From: Lachnotalea sp. AF33-28
GTDB taxonomy: Bacteria > Bacillota > Clostridia > Lachnospirales > Lachnospiraceae
Length of the DNA stretch: 30,968 nt
Assembly: GCF_003477885.1 (NCBI RefSeq)
Contig: NZ_QUEE01000004.1
Span: 337,255 to 368,222 of the forward strand
Direction: 5' to 3'
A program made the translations under genes and the position numbers. The notes beneath the pieces are model-generated. The model ran no database searches. It was not told the origin of the DNA and saw only the letters and a list, made by a program, of their open reading frames with translations. Shown in pieces: positions 1 through 6,656 of the stretch. Each line of letters starts with the position of its first letter. Positions within the stretch are counted from its first letter, which is position 1.

Positions 1-2
1 AT

Positions 3-58
3 GTCGCCAAGGCGACCCGCCGCAGGCGGAGAATCCCGCGGGCGGGATTCTTTTTATT
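3..58 (+). terminator. Intrinsic terminator preceded by two small hairpins
   Basis: A perfect 9-bp stem (GAATCCCGC at 31-39, GCGGGATTC at 42-50) with a two-base loop is followed by TTTTTATT, a standard intrinsic terminator for a plus-strand gene upstream of the window. Two further perfect palindromes lie directly before it: GTCGCC/GGCGAC (3-16) and CCGCC/GGCGG (17-29). In related genomes topA often precedes codY, so this may end topA, but that gene is outside the window. Confidence 0.8.
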
Positions 59-70
59 AAGACATATCAG

Positions 71-99
71 TTCAGACGCCGGAACTGTTATAGTATAAT
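71..99 (+). promoter_or_regulatory. Candidate upstream codY promoter
   Basis: TTCAGA (71-76), a 17-base spacer and TATAAT (94-99) form a plausible sigma-A promoter on the plus strand. The -35 overlaps a small hairpin (CAGTTC 68-73 / GAACTG 82-87). It would be the distal one of two tandem codY promoters. Confidence 0.5.
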
Positions 100-131
100 C
101 GTGAAATAGTCATAAAAGAATATTAAAATAC

Positions 132-160
132 TTGTTATTATCAGAATTGTGTGGTAAAAT
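132..160 (+). promoter_or_regulatory. codY promoter (proximal)
   Basis: TTGTTA (132-137), exactly 17 bases, then TAAAAT (155-160) preceded by TG one base upstream (extended -10). This is a good sigma-A promoter about 100 bp before the codY start codon. Confidence 0.7.
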
Positions 161-209
161 CATAGTATATGTAGAATAGGCGGGTGTTCTGTTGGATAAT
201 ACCCAAATA

Positions 210-224
210 TTTACTCTGAAAATG
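210..224 (+). promoter_or_regulatory. Possible CodY box (autoregulation)
   Basis: The 15 bases here match about 10 of 15 positions of the known CodY-box consensus AATTTTCWGAAAATT, with the right half CTGAAAAT (216-223) intact. The site lies between the promoter and the codY start, where a roadblock-type autoregulatory site would act. The match is modest, so this is only a candidate. Confidence 0.3.
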
Positions 225-259
225 TGAATACTAGAAAAATATGAATAGGAGGGAACGGT

Positions 260-1033
260 ATGAGCGTCCAGTTGCTGGATAAAACCAGAAAAATCAATAA
301 GCTTCTGCATAACAACAGTTCTTCAAAAGTAGTGTTCAATGACATATGTGAAGTGCTTAGTGAGATATTAGATTCTAATGTGCTGGTGATCAGCAAAAAA
401 GGAAAAGTGCTGGGGGTTGGTCTCTGCAATAATGTGGAGGAAATCAAAGAACTGATTGCCGACGAGGTGGGCGGACATGTGGACCATATGCTGAATGAGC
501 GCCTTTTAAGCGTCCTCTCCACCAAAGAAAATGTAAATCTGGCTACCTTAGGTTTCGCTGAGGATTATGTGAAAAAGTATCAGGCGATTATCACGCCGAT
601 AGATATCGCGGGAGAGCGGCTTGGGACCCTGTTTCTGTATAAATCGGATGAGCAGTACGACATTGACGATATTATTCTAAGCGAATACGGCACCACGGTG
701 GTGGGGCTGGAAATGATGCGTTCCGTAAATGAGGAGAATGCGGAGGAAGTCAGAAAGCTCAATATTGTGAAATCCGCTTTAAGCACTTTATCCGTATCGG
801 AGCTGGAAGCGATACAGCATATATTTGATGAACTGGACGGCAACGAGGGAATCCTGGTTGCCAGCAAAATTGCGGACAGGGTGGGGATCACCAGATCCGT
901 AATTGTCAACGCACTGCGAAAGTTTGAAAGCGCAGGCGTAATCGAATCCAGATCCTCCGGAATGAAGGGTACCTATATCAAAGTGGTGAACGATGTGATT
1001 TTTGACGAACTGGATAAGCTGAAAAAGAAATGA
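260..1033 (+). CDS. codY: GTP-sensing global transcriptional repressor CodY
   Basis: CodY is the cytoplasmic repressor that reads branched-chain amino acids and GTP and controls nutrient-limitation genes in Firmicutes. The 257-residue product has the family's usual length (about 259). It opens with the typical DKTRKINKLL segment, carries an N-terminal GAF-type sensing domain (about 1-155), a linker helix, and a C-terminal winged helix-turn-helix around residues 200-240 (ASKIADRVGITRSVIVNALR, then the RSSGMKGTYIKV wing). The ATG at 260 follows a strong AGGAGGG (247-253) at normal spacing. The gene is apparently monocistronic: two candidate promoters precede it and a hairpin follows. A weak CodY-box-like site in its leader suggests autoregulation. 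The HTH residues expected for DNA binding look intact and nothing suggests decay. Confidence 0.97.
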   Translation: MSVQLLDKTRKINKLLHNNSSSKVVFNDICEVLSEILDSNVLVISKKGKVLGVGLCNNVEEIKELIADEVGGHVDHMLNERLLSVLSTKENVNLATLGFAEDYVKKYQAIITPIDIAGERLGTLFLYKSDEQYDIDDIILSEYGTTVVGLEMMRSVNEENAEEVRKLNIVKSALSTLSVSELEAIQHIFDELDGNEGILVASKIADRVGITRSVIVNALRKFESAGVIESRSSGMKGTYIKVVNDVIFDELDKLKKK

Positions 1034-1061
1034 TTTCCTAAAAAAGAATATGGCATAAAAA

Positions 1062-1100
1062 CAGCCTGCTGCAGTTACGCCGCAGGCTGCTTTGACGTTT
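1062..1100 (+). terminator. Probable codY terminator
   Basis: CAGCCTGC (1062-1069) pairs with GCAGGCTG (1082-1089) around a 12-base loop, followed by a T-rich but interrupted run (CTTTGACGTTTTG). It sits 30 bp after the codY stop. The poor U-tract makes termination efficiency uncertain. Confidence 0.55.
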
Positions 1101-1169
1101 TGTGACAGCCGCTTATATGCCGCCAGCCGGATTTAATGCCGGATCCTTTGAGTTTTATGTAAAAATTGC

Positions 1170-1198
1170 TTGCACAATGATCCGCCCTATGCTACAAT
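1170..1198 (+). promoter_or_regulatory. rpsB-tsf promoter
   Basis: TTGCAC (1170-1175), a 17-base spacer and TACAAT (1193-1198) with an upstream TG (1190-1191) give a strong extended -10 promoter. Transcription would start near 1205 and give a leader of about 100 nt ahead of rpsB. Confidence 0.8.
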
Positions 1199-1204
1199 AG
1201 AAAG

Positions 1205-1295
1205 GCTGAAAAAACACGTGCGCAGTATTCCGAGGATGGTGCCTGGCATCAGGTTTCCGAGGAAGCGGATAGTGCGCGGAAGAAAAAAACCAAAT
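1205..1295 (+). ncRNA. Structured 5' leader of rpsB (candidate autoregulatory RNA)
   Basis: The leader between the promoter and the rpsB ribosome-binding site folds by eye into a long closing stem, GCGCAGTATTCCG (1220-1232) against CGGATAGTGCGC (1266-1277), with one mismatch and one bulge. It encloses a CCTG-GCAT-CAGG hairpin (1242-1253) and two copies of TTCCGAGGA. S2 operons of other bacteria use autoregulatory leader RNAs. That this one binds S2 is inference, and no named family is recognised. Confidence 0.4.
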
Positions 1296-1308
1296 GGAGG
1301 TAAGAAAA

Positions 1309-2085
1309 ATGAGTGTTATTTCAATGAAACAGTTACTGGAAGCAGGTGTACATTTCGGACACCAGACAAGAAGATGGAACCCTAAGATGGCTCCTTACAT
1401 CTATACCGAGAGAAACGGTATCTATATCATCGACCTGCAGAAATCCGTAGGCAAGGTGGACGAGGCATATAACGCAATCGTTGATATCGTTGCAAACGGC
1501 GGAACCATTCTGTTTGTAGGTACCAAGAAACAGGCTCAGGATGCAATTCAGACAGAGGCAGACCGCTGCGGTATGTATTATGTAAACCAGAGATGGCTGG
1601 GCGGTATGCTGACCAACTTCAAGACAATCCAGAGCAGAATTGCCAGACTGAAAGCGATTGAGACCATGCAGGAAGACGGCACTTTTGACGTACTGCCTAA
1701 GAAGGAAGTTATTGAATTAAAGAAAGAAATGGAAAAACTGGAGAAGAACTTAGGCGGCATCAAGGATATGAAGAGACTGCCTGATGCGATCTTCATCGTA
1801 GATCCCAAGAAGGAAAGAATCTGCGTACAGGAAGCGCATACTCTGGGCATTCCGTTGATCGGTATTGCCGATACAAACTGCGATCCGGAAGAGCTGGATT
1901 ATGTAATCCCCGGCAACGACGATGCGATCAGAGCCGTTAAACTGATTGTGGCAAAGATGGCGGATGCTGTGATTGAAGCGAGCCAGGGCGAGCAGTACGG
2001 CGAGGCGGCAGAGGATGCTGCATATGTGGAAGAGAATACAGCGGAAGCTACCGATATCGAAGAAGTAGCTGCTGCGGAAGCATAA
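1309..2085 (+). CDS. rpsB: 30S ribosomal protein S2
   Basis: S2 is a small-subunit ribosomal protein needed for translation initiation and for binding of S1-type factors. The sequence is unmistakable: MSVISMKQLLEAGVHFGHQT at the N-terminus, RWNPKMAPYIYTERNGI, a coiled-coil insertion around residues 100-150 (FDVLPKKEVIELKKEMEKLE), and the conserved PDAIFIVDP and IPLIGIADTNCDP segments. The acidic, alanine-rich tail after residue 225 is typical of clostridial S2. The ATG at 1309 is preferred because GGAGGT (1296-1301) lies 7 bases before it; an ATG at 1294 overlaps that Shine-Dalgarno and is rejected. This gives 258 residues. It is followed 61 bp later by tsf on the same strand, the conserved rpsB-tsf operon. 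Confidence 0.97.
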   Translation: MSVISMKQLLEAGVHFGHQTRRWNPKMAPYIYTERNGIYIIDLQKSVGKVDEAYNAIVDIVANGGTILFVGTKKQAQDAIQTEADRCGMYYVNQRWLGGMLTNFKTIQSRIARLKAIETMQEDGTFDVLPKKEVIELKKEMEKLEKNLGGIKDMKRLPDAIFIVDPKKERICVQEAHTLGIPLIGIADTNCDPEELDYVIPGNDDAIRAVKLIVAKMADAVIEASQGEQYGEAAEDAAYVEENTAEATDIEEVAAAEA

Positions 2086-2146
2086 ATATAGAGAAGCATT
2101 AGATCGTCGGCGTTTAGCTGATGACATTACAGGAGGTTATAAGATC

Positions 2147-3073
2147 ATGGCAGCTATTACAGCAGGAATGGTAAAAGAATTAAGAGAGTTGACCGGTGCG
2201 GGCATGATGGACTGCAAGAAGGCTCTGGCCGCTACCGACGGTGATATGGACAAGGCAGTGGAGTTCTTAAGAGAAAAAGGACTTGCGGCTGCTGCTAAGA
2301 AAGCCGGCAGGATTGCGGCAGAAGGTCTCGTAACAATCGTTACGGACGGAGACAGCAGGGCGGCGATCGTAGAAGTGAACTCCGAGACAGACTTCGTTGC
2401 GAAGAACTCTGATTTCCAGGAGTATGTAAAGGAAGTTGCACAGCAGGCATTAAACAGTGATGCTGCGGATATGGACGCGTTTATGGCTGAAGCCTGGGCA
2501 AAGGATACCTCTAAAACCGTAGCACAGGAACTGTCCAGCAAGATCGCTGTGATCGGTGAGAATCTCAGCATCAGAAGATTTGAGAAAATTACCGCAGAGA
2601 ACGGCTGTGTAGTAGGATATATCCATGGCGGCGGAAGGATCGGCGTTGTGGTGGAAGCGGTAACCGATGTGGTAAACGATGCTGTTAAGGAAGCCCTTAA
2701 GAACGTGGCTATGCAGGTTGCGGCTCTGAAGCCTCTGTATGTATGCAGGGAAGAAGTTTCCCAGGATTTCATCGATAAGGAAACAGAGATCCTCAAAGTT
2801 CAGGCTAAGAATGAGAATCCTGACAAGCCGGACAATATCATCGACAAGATGATCATCGGCCGTCTGAACAAAGAGTTAAAAGAGTTCTGCCTGGTTGACC
2901 AGCAGTATGTAAAAGACGGCGATCTGACCGTTGCAAAGTATCTGCAGAGCGTTTCCAAGGAAGTTGGAGCAAACATCAGCATAAAGAGATTTGTGCGCTT
3001 TGAGACCGGAGAAGGTCTGGAGAAAAAATCCGAAAATTTCGCTGAGGAAGTAGCAAAGCAGATGGGCAAATAA
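2147..3073 (+). CDS. tsf: Translation elongation factor Ts
   Basis: EF-Ts is the guanine-nucleotide exchange factor that recycles EF-Tu-GDP in the cytoplasm. The 308-residue product has the N-terminal UBA-like domain with the signature LTGAGMMDCKKAL (15-27), the core motif TDFVAKN (81-87) that contacts EF-Tu, and the two-subdomain core with VGYIHGGGRIGV. The start at 2147 is set by AGGAGGT (2131-2137). It shares the rpsB promoter and ends at a strong intrinsic terminator. In many Firmicutes pyrH and frr come next. Here the operon stops after tsf and an unrelated metal-transport locus follows. Confidence 0.97.
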   Translation: MAAITAGMVKELRELTGAGMMDCKKALAATDGDMDKAVEFLREKGLAAAAKKAGRIAAEGLVTIVTDGDSRAAIVEVNSETDFVAKNSDFQEYVKEVAQQALNSDAADMDAFMAEAWAKDTSKTVAQELSSKIAVIGENLSIRRFEKITAENGCVVGYIHGGGRIGVVVEAVTDVVNDAVKEALKNVAMQVAALKPLYVCREEVSQDFIDKETEILKVQAKNENPDKPDNIIDKMIIGRLNKELKEFCLVDQQYVKDGDLTVAKYLQSVSKEVGANISIKRFVRFETGEGLEKKSENFAEEVAKQMGK

Positions 3074-3093
3074 GCCTGATTAAAAATAGTAGT

Positions 3094-3128
3094 AAACGCT
3101 GGAAACTTTGATGTTTCCAGCGTTTTTT
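3094..3128 (+). terminator. Intrinsic terminator of rpsB-tsf
   Basis: A perfect 13-bp stem (AAACGCTGGAAAC 3094-3106 / GTTTCCAGCGTTT 3113-3125) with a 6-base loop runs straight into a T-tract. It lies 20 bp after the tsf stop. Confidence 0.95.
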
Positions 3129-3180
3129 TGTTTTGCTATACGGCTGGAAAGCCTGCTTAAATAGGGTTCATTAAATTCTC

Positions 3181-3209
3181 TTGACTGTTATCGAAAAATA
3201 TGTTATATA
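3181..3209 (+). promoter_or_regulatory. Promoter of the riboswitch-CDF transcript
   Basis: TTGACT (3181-3186), a 17-base spacer and TATATA (3204-3209) form a near-consensus sigma-A promoter. It starts transcription roughly 35-40 nt ahead of the riboswitch aptamer. Confidence 0.8.
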
Positions 3210-3254
3210 TTAAGCACTCTTTGCACTGCATTACATTCTCTTGGAATGCGAGAT

Positions 3255-3364
3255 CAACAGTACAAGCTGAGCAGGCGATGATACGTTAGTGTCGTGGGGC
3301 CGGGCCGCCAGATCAGGTGGCAGCAGATTGAATTTCACACATCTGTGGGACAGTTGTATGTTCC
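3255..3364 (+). promoter_or_regulatory. NiCo (czcD-type) cobalt/nickel riboswitch aptamer
   Basis: The sequence carries the landmark strings of the NiCo riboswitch: GCTGAGCAGGC, then GGGGCCGGGCC, GGCAGCAGA and ATCTGTGGGACAGTTG, in the published order and spacing as I recall them. It folds as that family does: an outer stem pairing TACAA (3261-3265) with TTGTA (3354-3358); a hairpin ATGATAC-GTTA-GTGTCGT (3278-3295, with wobbles); a hairpin GCCGCC-AGATCA-GGTGGC; and CAGAT/ATCTG. NiCo riboswitches bind Co2+ or Ni2+ cooperatively and switch on metal exporters, and the next gene is a CDF-type exporter, the expected partner. The 3' strand overlaps a terminator, giving a transcriptional ON switch. 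Confidence 0.88.
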
Positions 3365-3380
3365 ATAGGTGTGTTTTTTT
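3337..3380 (+). terminator. Riboswitch-controlled terminator
   Basis: ACACATCTGTGG (3337-3348) pairs with CCATAGGTGTGT (3363-3374), 12 bp with two G-U pairs, followed by seven Ts (3374-3380). The 5' arm includes the ATCTGTGG bases that the metal-bound aptamer needs, so aptamer and terminator are mutually exclusive. This is the expected expression platform. Confidence 0.88.
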
Positions 3381-3381
3381 A

Positions 3382-4104
3382 CACATTTGCAGATTCTCTG
3401 TCAAATCAGCTATCAACGAAAACACAATTATTAGAAAGTTATCATCTGTAAGCATTGTCGGAAACGTGTTAATTACCGGAATTGGAGTCGGTAAAGCAGG
3501 GGTACAAAATATTTTGGCCAGAAATTATGAGACTCTTGCAGTTCCAGGTATGATTGCACTCATTGCAGCGGTTCTGTCTATCGTTGGGAAAGAGGCTATG
3601 TACTGGTATACAAGGTATTATGCAAAGATCATTGATTCGGCTGCATTTATGGCGGATGCATGGCATCACAGATCGGATGCTTTTTCTTCCATCGGTTCCC
3701 TCGTTGGCATCGGTGGTGCAATGCTTGGTTTCCCGGTGTTGGATTCTGTTGCCAGTGTTGTAATTTGTTTGTTCATTTTAAAAGTTTCCTGTGATATACT
3801 GCGGGATGCTGTAAAAAAAATGCTGGATACATCCTGTAATGCAGACTATGAGAAAAAACTGGATGATTGTATCCGTTCACAGGAAGAGGTTATTCGCGTT
3901 GATTTACTCCAGTCCAGAATGTTCGGGAATAAGGTATATATTGATCTGGAAATAGCAGTTGACGGTGACAAATCCCTTCGTGAAGCCCATCGAATCGCCG
4001 AGCAGGTTCATGACAGGGTAGAGAAAAACTTTCCGGAGATTAAGCATATCATGATTCATGTCAATCCGGCAGAAGCTGTCACAAACCTGAATAGCGGATC
4101 CTGA
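3382..4104 (+). pseudogene. Cation diffusion facilitator (CDF) metal exporter, internally deleted
   Basis: The C-terminal part is a clear CDF exporter: TM segments, the TM5 metal motif ADAWHHRSDAFSS, LGFPVLDSVASVVICLFILK, and the cytoplasmic domain ending IKHIMIHVNP. Intact relatives run from an IRKLSSVSIVGN-type start through TM2 with a DxxxD metal motif and a DKEHPYGHERLE loop before reaching LGIGKAG. Here VSIVGN (ending near 3465) joins directly to VLITGIGVGKAG, so about 60-70 residues including TM2-TM3 and half of the metal site are gone, in frame. No ATG, GTG or TTG in this frame lies between the terminator and the homology; upstream GTG or ATG codons (3289, 3358) fall inside the riboswitch. 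The product is almost certainly non-functional as a transporter, although the reading frame stays open to 4104. Confidence 0.8.
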
Positions 4105-4202
4105 ATGTTGGGAGTGAAGCATATTTCCAGGTAGGAACCATCCAGTGGATGAGCCACCCGAGGAAAGACGCGCTGGAATCCATCCGTCAGATCGCGGCAT
4201 GG

Positions 4203-5546
4203 CTATACCACTTTTTTGCACCACCTGTTGCTGAAATAATATACGGTACAGATGATTACCGCGCTAAACGTGCCGGTGGGGGTGGCGATGCCGACACCGA
4301 GGAGGCCCAGACCGAGCGTCCTGGCGCAAAAGTATGCCACCGGCACGCGCACGATCACGGAGGAAACGATGGACGGTATCATCGAAAAGAGCGTATGGCC
4401 GCTGCCGTTGCACAGGCCGTTTAACGGAAAGCACAGCGCTACCAGCAGGTAATCGAGGGCTGTAATCCGCAGATAGGGAAGCGCCTCATTAATTACGCCT
4501 GCATCCTGAACCAGCAGGCCCATAATGGAGGAAGGAAACAGCTGCACAATGGCGAACATGGCTGTGGATATGGCCAGGCAGATCATAATGCTGTATTTTA
4601 AAGTGCTGCGCACCCGGTCATATTTGTCGGCGCCCACATTCTGTCCGGTCATGGAGGCCACGGACATGCCTACAGCGGTCGCGGGCATCTGGGCGAAATT
4701 GTTGACCTTGGAGGCCAGTGATACTCCGGATGCGGCATTGACGCCGAGACTGTTGATTATGGAGGAAACCATCAAAAATCCGCCGGATACAATGGCGCTC
4801 TGGATCGCGTCGGGCAGCCCCAGCTGAAAGAGCTTCGCCGCTTTCGCCGGATAGATGCGGAAACTTGAGGGTTTAAAATCAAAGAAAAACTCCCGCTTTT
4901 TCAGATACAGGATGCAGCCGGTCAGAGCCACCGCCTGCGATGCGACCGTGGCGATCGCCGCCCCCTCCACGTCCATATGAAACACGCCGACGAGCAGCAG
5001 ATCCAGGACGATGTTGAGAAGACAGGAGGTGACGCCGAAATACATCGGCGTTTTGGAGTCGCCGAGCCCCCGAAGCACGGATCCCACCGCATTGTATCCA
5101 AAGATAAATACGGAACCGATCATGCAGATGGAGAAGTAGGACCTGGTCTGATCAAAGGCTTCTGCCGGGGTGTTCAGGGCTCTTAATATGTAAGGCGCAG
5201 AAATCAGGGTGAGCGCGGTGGATATGACGGCCAGGATCAGCATGACGCCGAAGGTGGTGCTGACGGTTTCTTTAATCTCTTTCTCATTTTTCATGCCGGC
5301 ATACTGGGCGGTCATGATTGCGCCGCCGTTGCAGAGTCCTACAATCGTAAATGTGATGGTATCCGTAATGCTGGCCCCGATCGAGGCGCCGGCTATGCCG
5401 GAAGATCCGCAGAAGCGGCTGATCACCATGATGTCCGCAATGCTATAGAACGCCTGAATCAGGTTGGTCAGGAAAAACGGGATAGAAAAATAGAGCAGGG
5501 CTTTTGGGATACTGCCCGTTGTAAAGTCTCTGATGTTCTTGTTCAC
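4203..5546 (-). CDS. MATE-family efflux transporter
   Basis: This 447-residue, very hydrophobic protein with about 12 predicted membrane spans is a multidrug and toxin extrusion (MATE) family antiporter of the NorM/DinF superfamily. Visible family features are the opening FTTGSIPKALLYFSIPFFL, the PxFLTNLIQAFYSIADIMVIS TM1-TM2 segment, the VLRGLGDSKTPM motif, and the repeated second half with MTGQNVGADKYDR. Such proteins export cationic drugs or metabolites using Na+ or H+ gradients; the substrate is not predictable here. The start is a GTG at 5546 that overlaps the TGA of the upstream lacI-type gene (GTGA) and has AGGAGG 10 bases before it, so the two are translationally coupled. Control by a LacI-type repressor is unusual for a MATE pump and hints at a sugar-like or glycoside substrate. 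Confidence 0.9.
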   Translation of the reverse strand: MNKNIRDFTTGSIPKALLYFSIPFFLTNLIQAFYSIADIMVISRFCGSSGIAGASIGASITDTITFTIVGLCNGGAIMTAQYAGMKNEKEIKETVSTTFGVMLILAVISTALTLISAPYILRALNTPAEAFDQTRSYFSICMIGSVFIFGYNAVGSVLRGLGDSKTPMYFGVTSCLLNIVLDLLLVGVFHMDVEGAAIATVASQAVALTGCILYLKKREFFFDFKPSSFRIYPAKAAKLFQLGLPDAIQSAIVSGGFLMVSSIINSLGVNAASGVSLASKVNNFAQMPATAVGMSVASMTGQNVGADKYDRVRSTLKYSIMICLAISTAMFAIVQLFPSSIMGLLVQDAGVINEALPYLRITALDYLLVALCFPLNGLCNGSGHTLFSMIPSIVSSVIVRVPVAYFCARTLGLGLLGVGIATPTGTFSAVIICTVYYFSNRWCKKVV

Positions 5547-6574
5547 TGATAACTGCCTCCTTGAGTTCCTTTATTCTGGGTGAAACGGGCGGACTGCCTT
5601 TCGATGATCTGCTGGCGGACGATATAGGACTCCGCATCTTTTTTATCCAGCAGCGCCATCAGCAGATCAAAACAGCGCCGGGTCAGTTCTTCCACATCCT
5701 GATGAACCGTTGTGACCGAAGGGATGAAATAAGCGGAGGAGAGCTGGTCATCAAAGCCGGTAACGGAGAGTTCCTCCGGTATCCGGATGTGGCAGGCGTG
5801 CGCCGCGCTGATGATCCCCTGGGCGATCAGATCGTTGGATGTGACGATGACTTCGGGAAGATCAAAACGAAGCTCTGACAGAAAGAGTTCATAGCTGCCC
5901 AAAAGCTTATCGTCGTGCAGCCGCTTATCAAACACAGAAGCAGCCTGTGCATCCGCATGCGCCTCAAGCGTCTGATGATAACCGTTGAACCGTTCCTTCA
6001 GATTATCCTGTCCCTCCGTCGGTTCACCGACATACAGAAATTTTCGGTATCCTCTCTCATACAGCGCTTCTGTCAGCTTCCCCATGGTCTCTCGGTTATT
6101 AAATGTGACCGACACGATTCCAGGCAGATGGCGGTCACCGGTGACAACCGGAACAGAACGGTCTACCAGTTCCTGTATCAGACCGTGATCCCTGTGGTCT
6201 CCGATGAAGATGATTCCGTCAACGCGCCGTTCCATCAGAGCCTGCAGCCCGTCTCTTTCCGCTTCGGCAGACGGGCCGCTTTCCATAAAAAGCACGGTAT
6301 ATCCGCAGCTCCTCGCATGCTTTAACAGCCAGGATGCACAGCTTGCATAAAATTCGCCGGATATGTCGGGGAAAACGACCCCGATGCTCCGGCTTTTTTC
6401 ACGTCTTAGGCACTGCGCAGCAGTATTTGGCGTGTAATTTAGCTGCCTGGCGGCCTCTCTTACCCTTTGACTGGTCTCTTCGGATATGGGAGCTCCTCCC
6501 GAAAGCACACGGGAGACCGTGGAGGCAGATACTCCGGCAGCCCGTGCGATATCTTTAATGGTTGCTTTTTTCAT
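5543..6574 (-). CDS. LacI-family transcriptional repressor
   Basis: The 343-residue protein has the LacI N-terminal helix-turn-helix and hinge (TIKDIARAAGVSASTVSRVL, residues 4-23, then NYTPNTAAQCLRR) and a periplasmic-binding-protein-like effector domain (SIGVVFPDISGEFYASC to the C-terminus, including VTGFDDQ). Its ligand is probably a sugar or glycoside, but no specific one can be read. The ATG at 6574 follows a GGAGG ribosome-binding site. A perfect 20-bp palindrome of LacI type lies just upstream between its promoter and the start codon, so it very likely represses itself and the coupled MATE gene. The acetylesterase gene lies upstream on the same strand with its own promoter. Confidence 0.93.
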   Translation of the reverse strand: MKKATIKDIARAAGVSASTVSRVLSGGAPISEETSQRVREAARQLNYTPNTAAQCLRREKSRSIGVVFPDISGEFYASCASWLLKHARSCGYTVLFMESGPSAEAERDGLQALMERRVDGIIFIGDHRDHGLIQELVDRSVPVVTGDRHLPGIVSVTFNNRETMGKLTEALYERGYRKFLYVGEPTEGQDNLKERFNGYHQTLEAHADAQAASVFDKRLHDDKLLGSYELFLSELRFDLPEVIVTSNDLIAQGIISAAHACHIRIPEELSVTGFDDQLSSAYFIPSVTTVHQDVEELTRRCFDLLMALLDKKDAESYIVRQQIIERQSARFTQNKGTQGGSYQ

Positions 6575-6586
6575 TTAAACCTCCGA

Positions 6587-6606
6587 CAATGCAAACGTTT
6601 GCATTG
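6587..6606. promoter_or_regulatory. LacI-type operator
   Basis: CAATGCAAACGTTTGCATTG is a perfect 20-bp palindrome with the central CG step typical of LacI/CcpA-family operators. It lies 12 bp upstream of the lacI-type start codon and just downstream of the predicted -10, so bound repressor would block transcription of the lacI-MATE unit. Confidence 0.88.
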
Positions 6607-6618
6607 AATCCAATACCA

Positions 6619-6647
6619 TTTATACCACAATTTATCTGAAATGTCGA
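6619..6647 (-). promoter_or_regulatory. Promoter of the lacI-MATE unit
   Basis: Reading the minus strand: TCGACA (-35, 6647-6642), a 17-base spacer, and TATAAA (-10, 6624-6619) with an upstream TG. The predicted start point is only a few bases before the 20-bp operator. Confidence 0.75.
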
Positions 6648-6656
6648 TACACAATT

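Noticed and set aside
1170..1385. 71-codon plus-strand frame across the rpsB leader
   Set aside because: It overlaps the promoter, the leader stem and the start of rpsB in another frame and has no ribosome-binding site.
3289..3381. N-terminal extension of the CDF reading frame starting at GTG 3289
   Set aside because: It translates the riboswitch aptamer and its terminator, has no ribosome-binding site and no similarity to CDF proteins.
4149..4202. Possible gene fragment starting MSHPRKDALESIRQIAA before the MATE stop
   Set aside because: The frame runs on antisense through the MATE gene, no ribosome-binding site was seen and no family was recognised.
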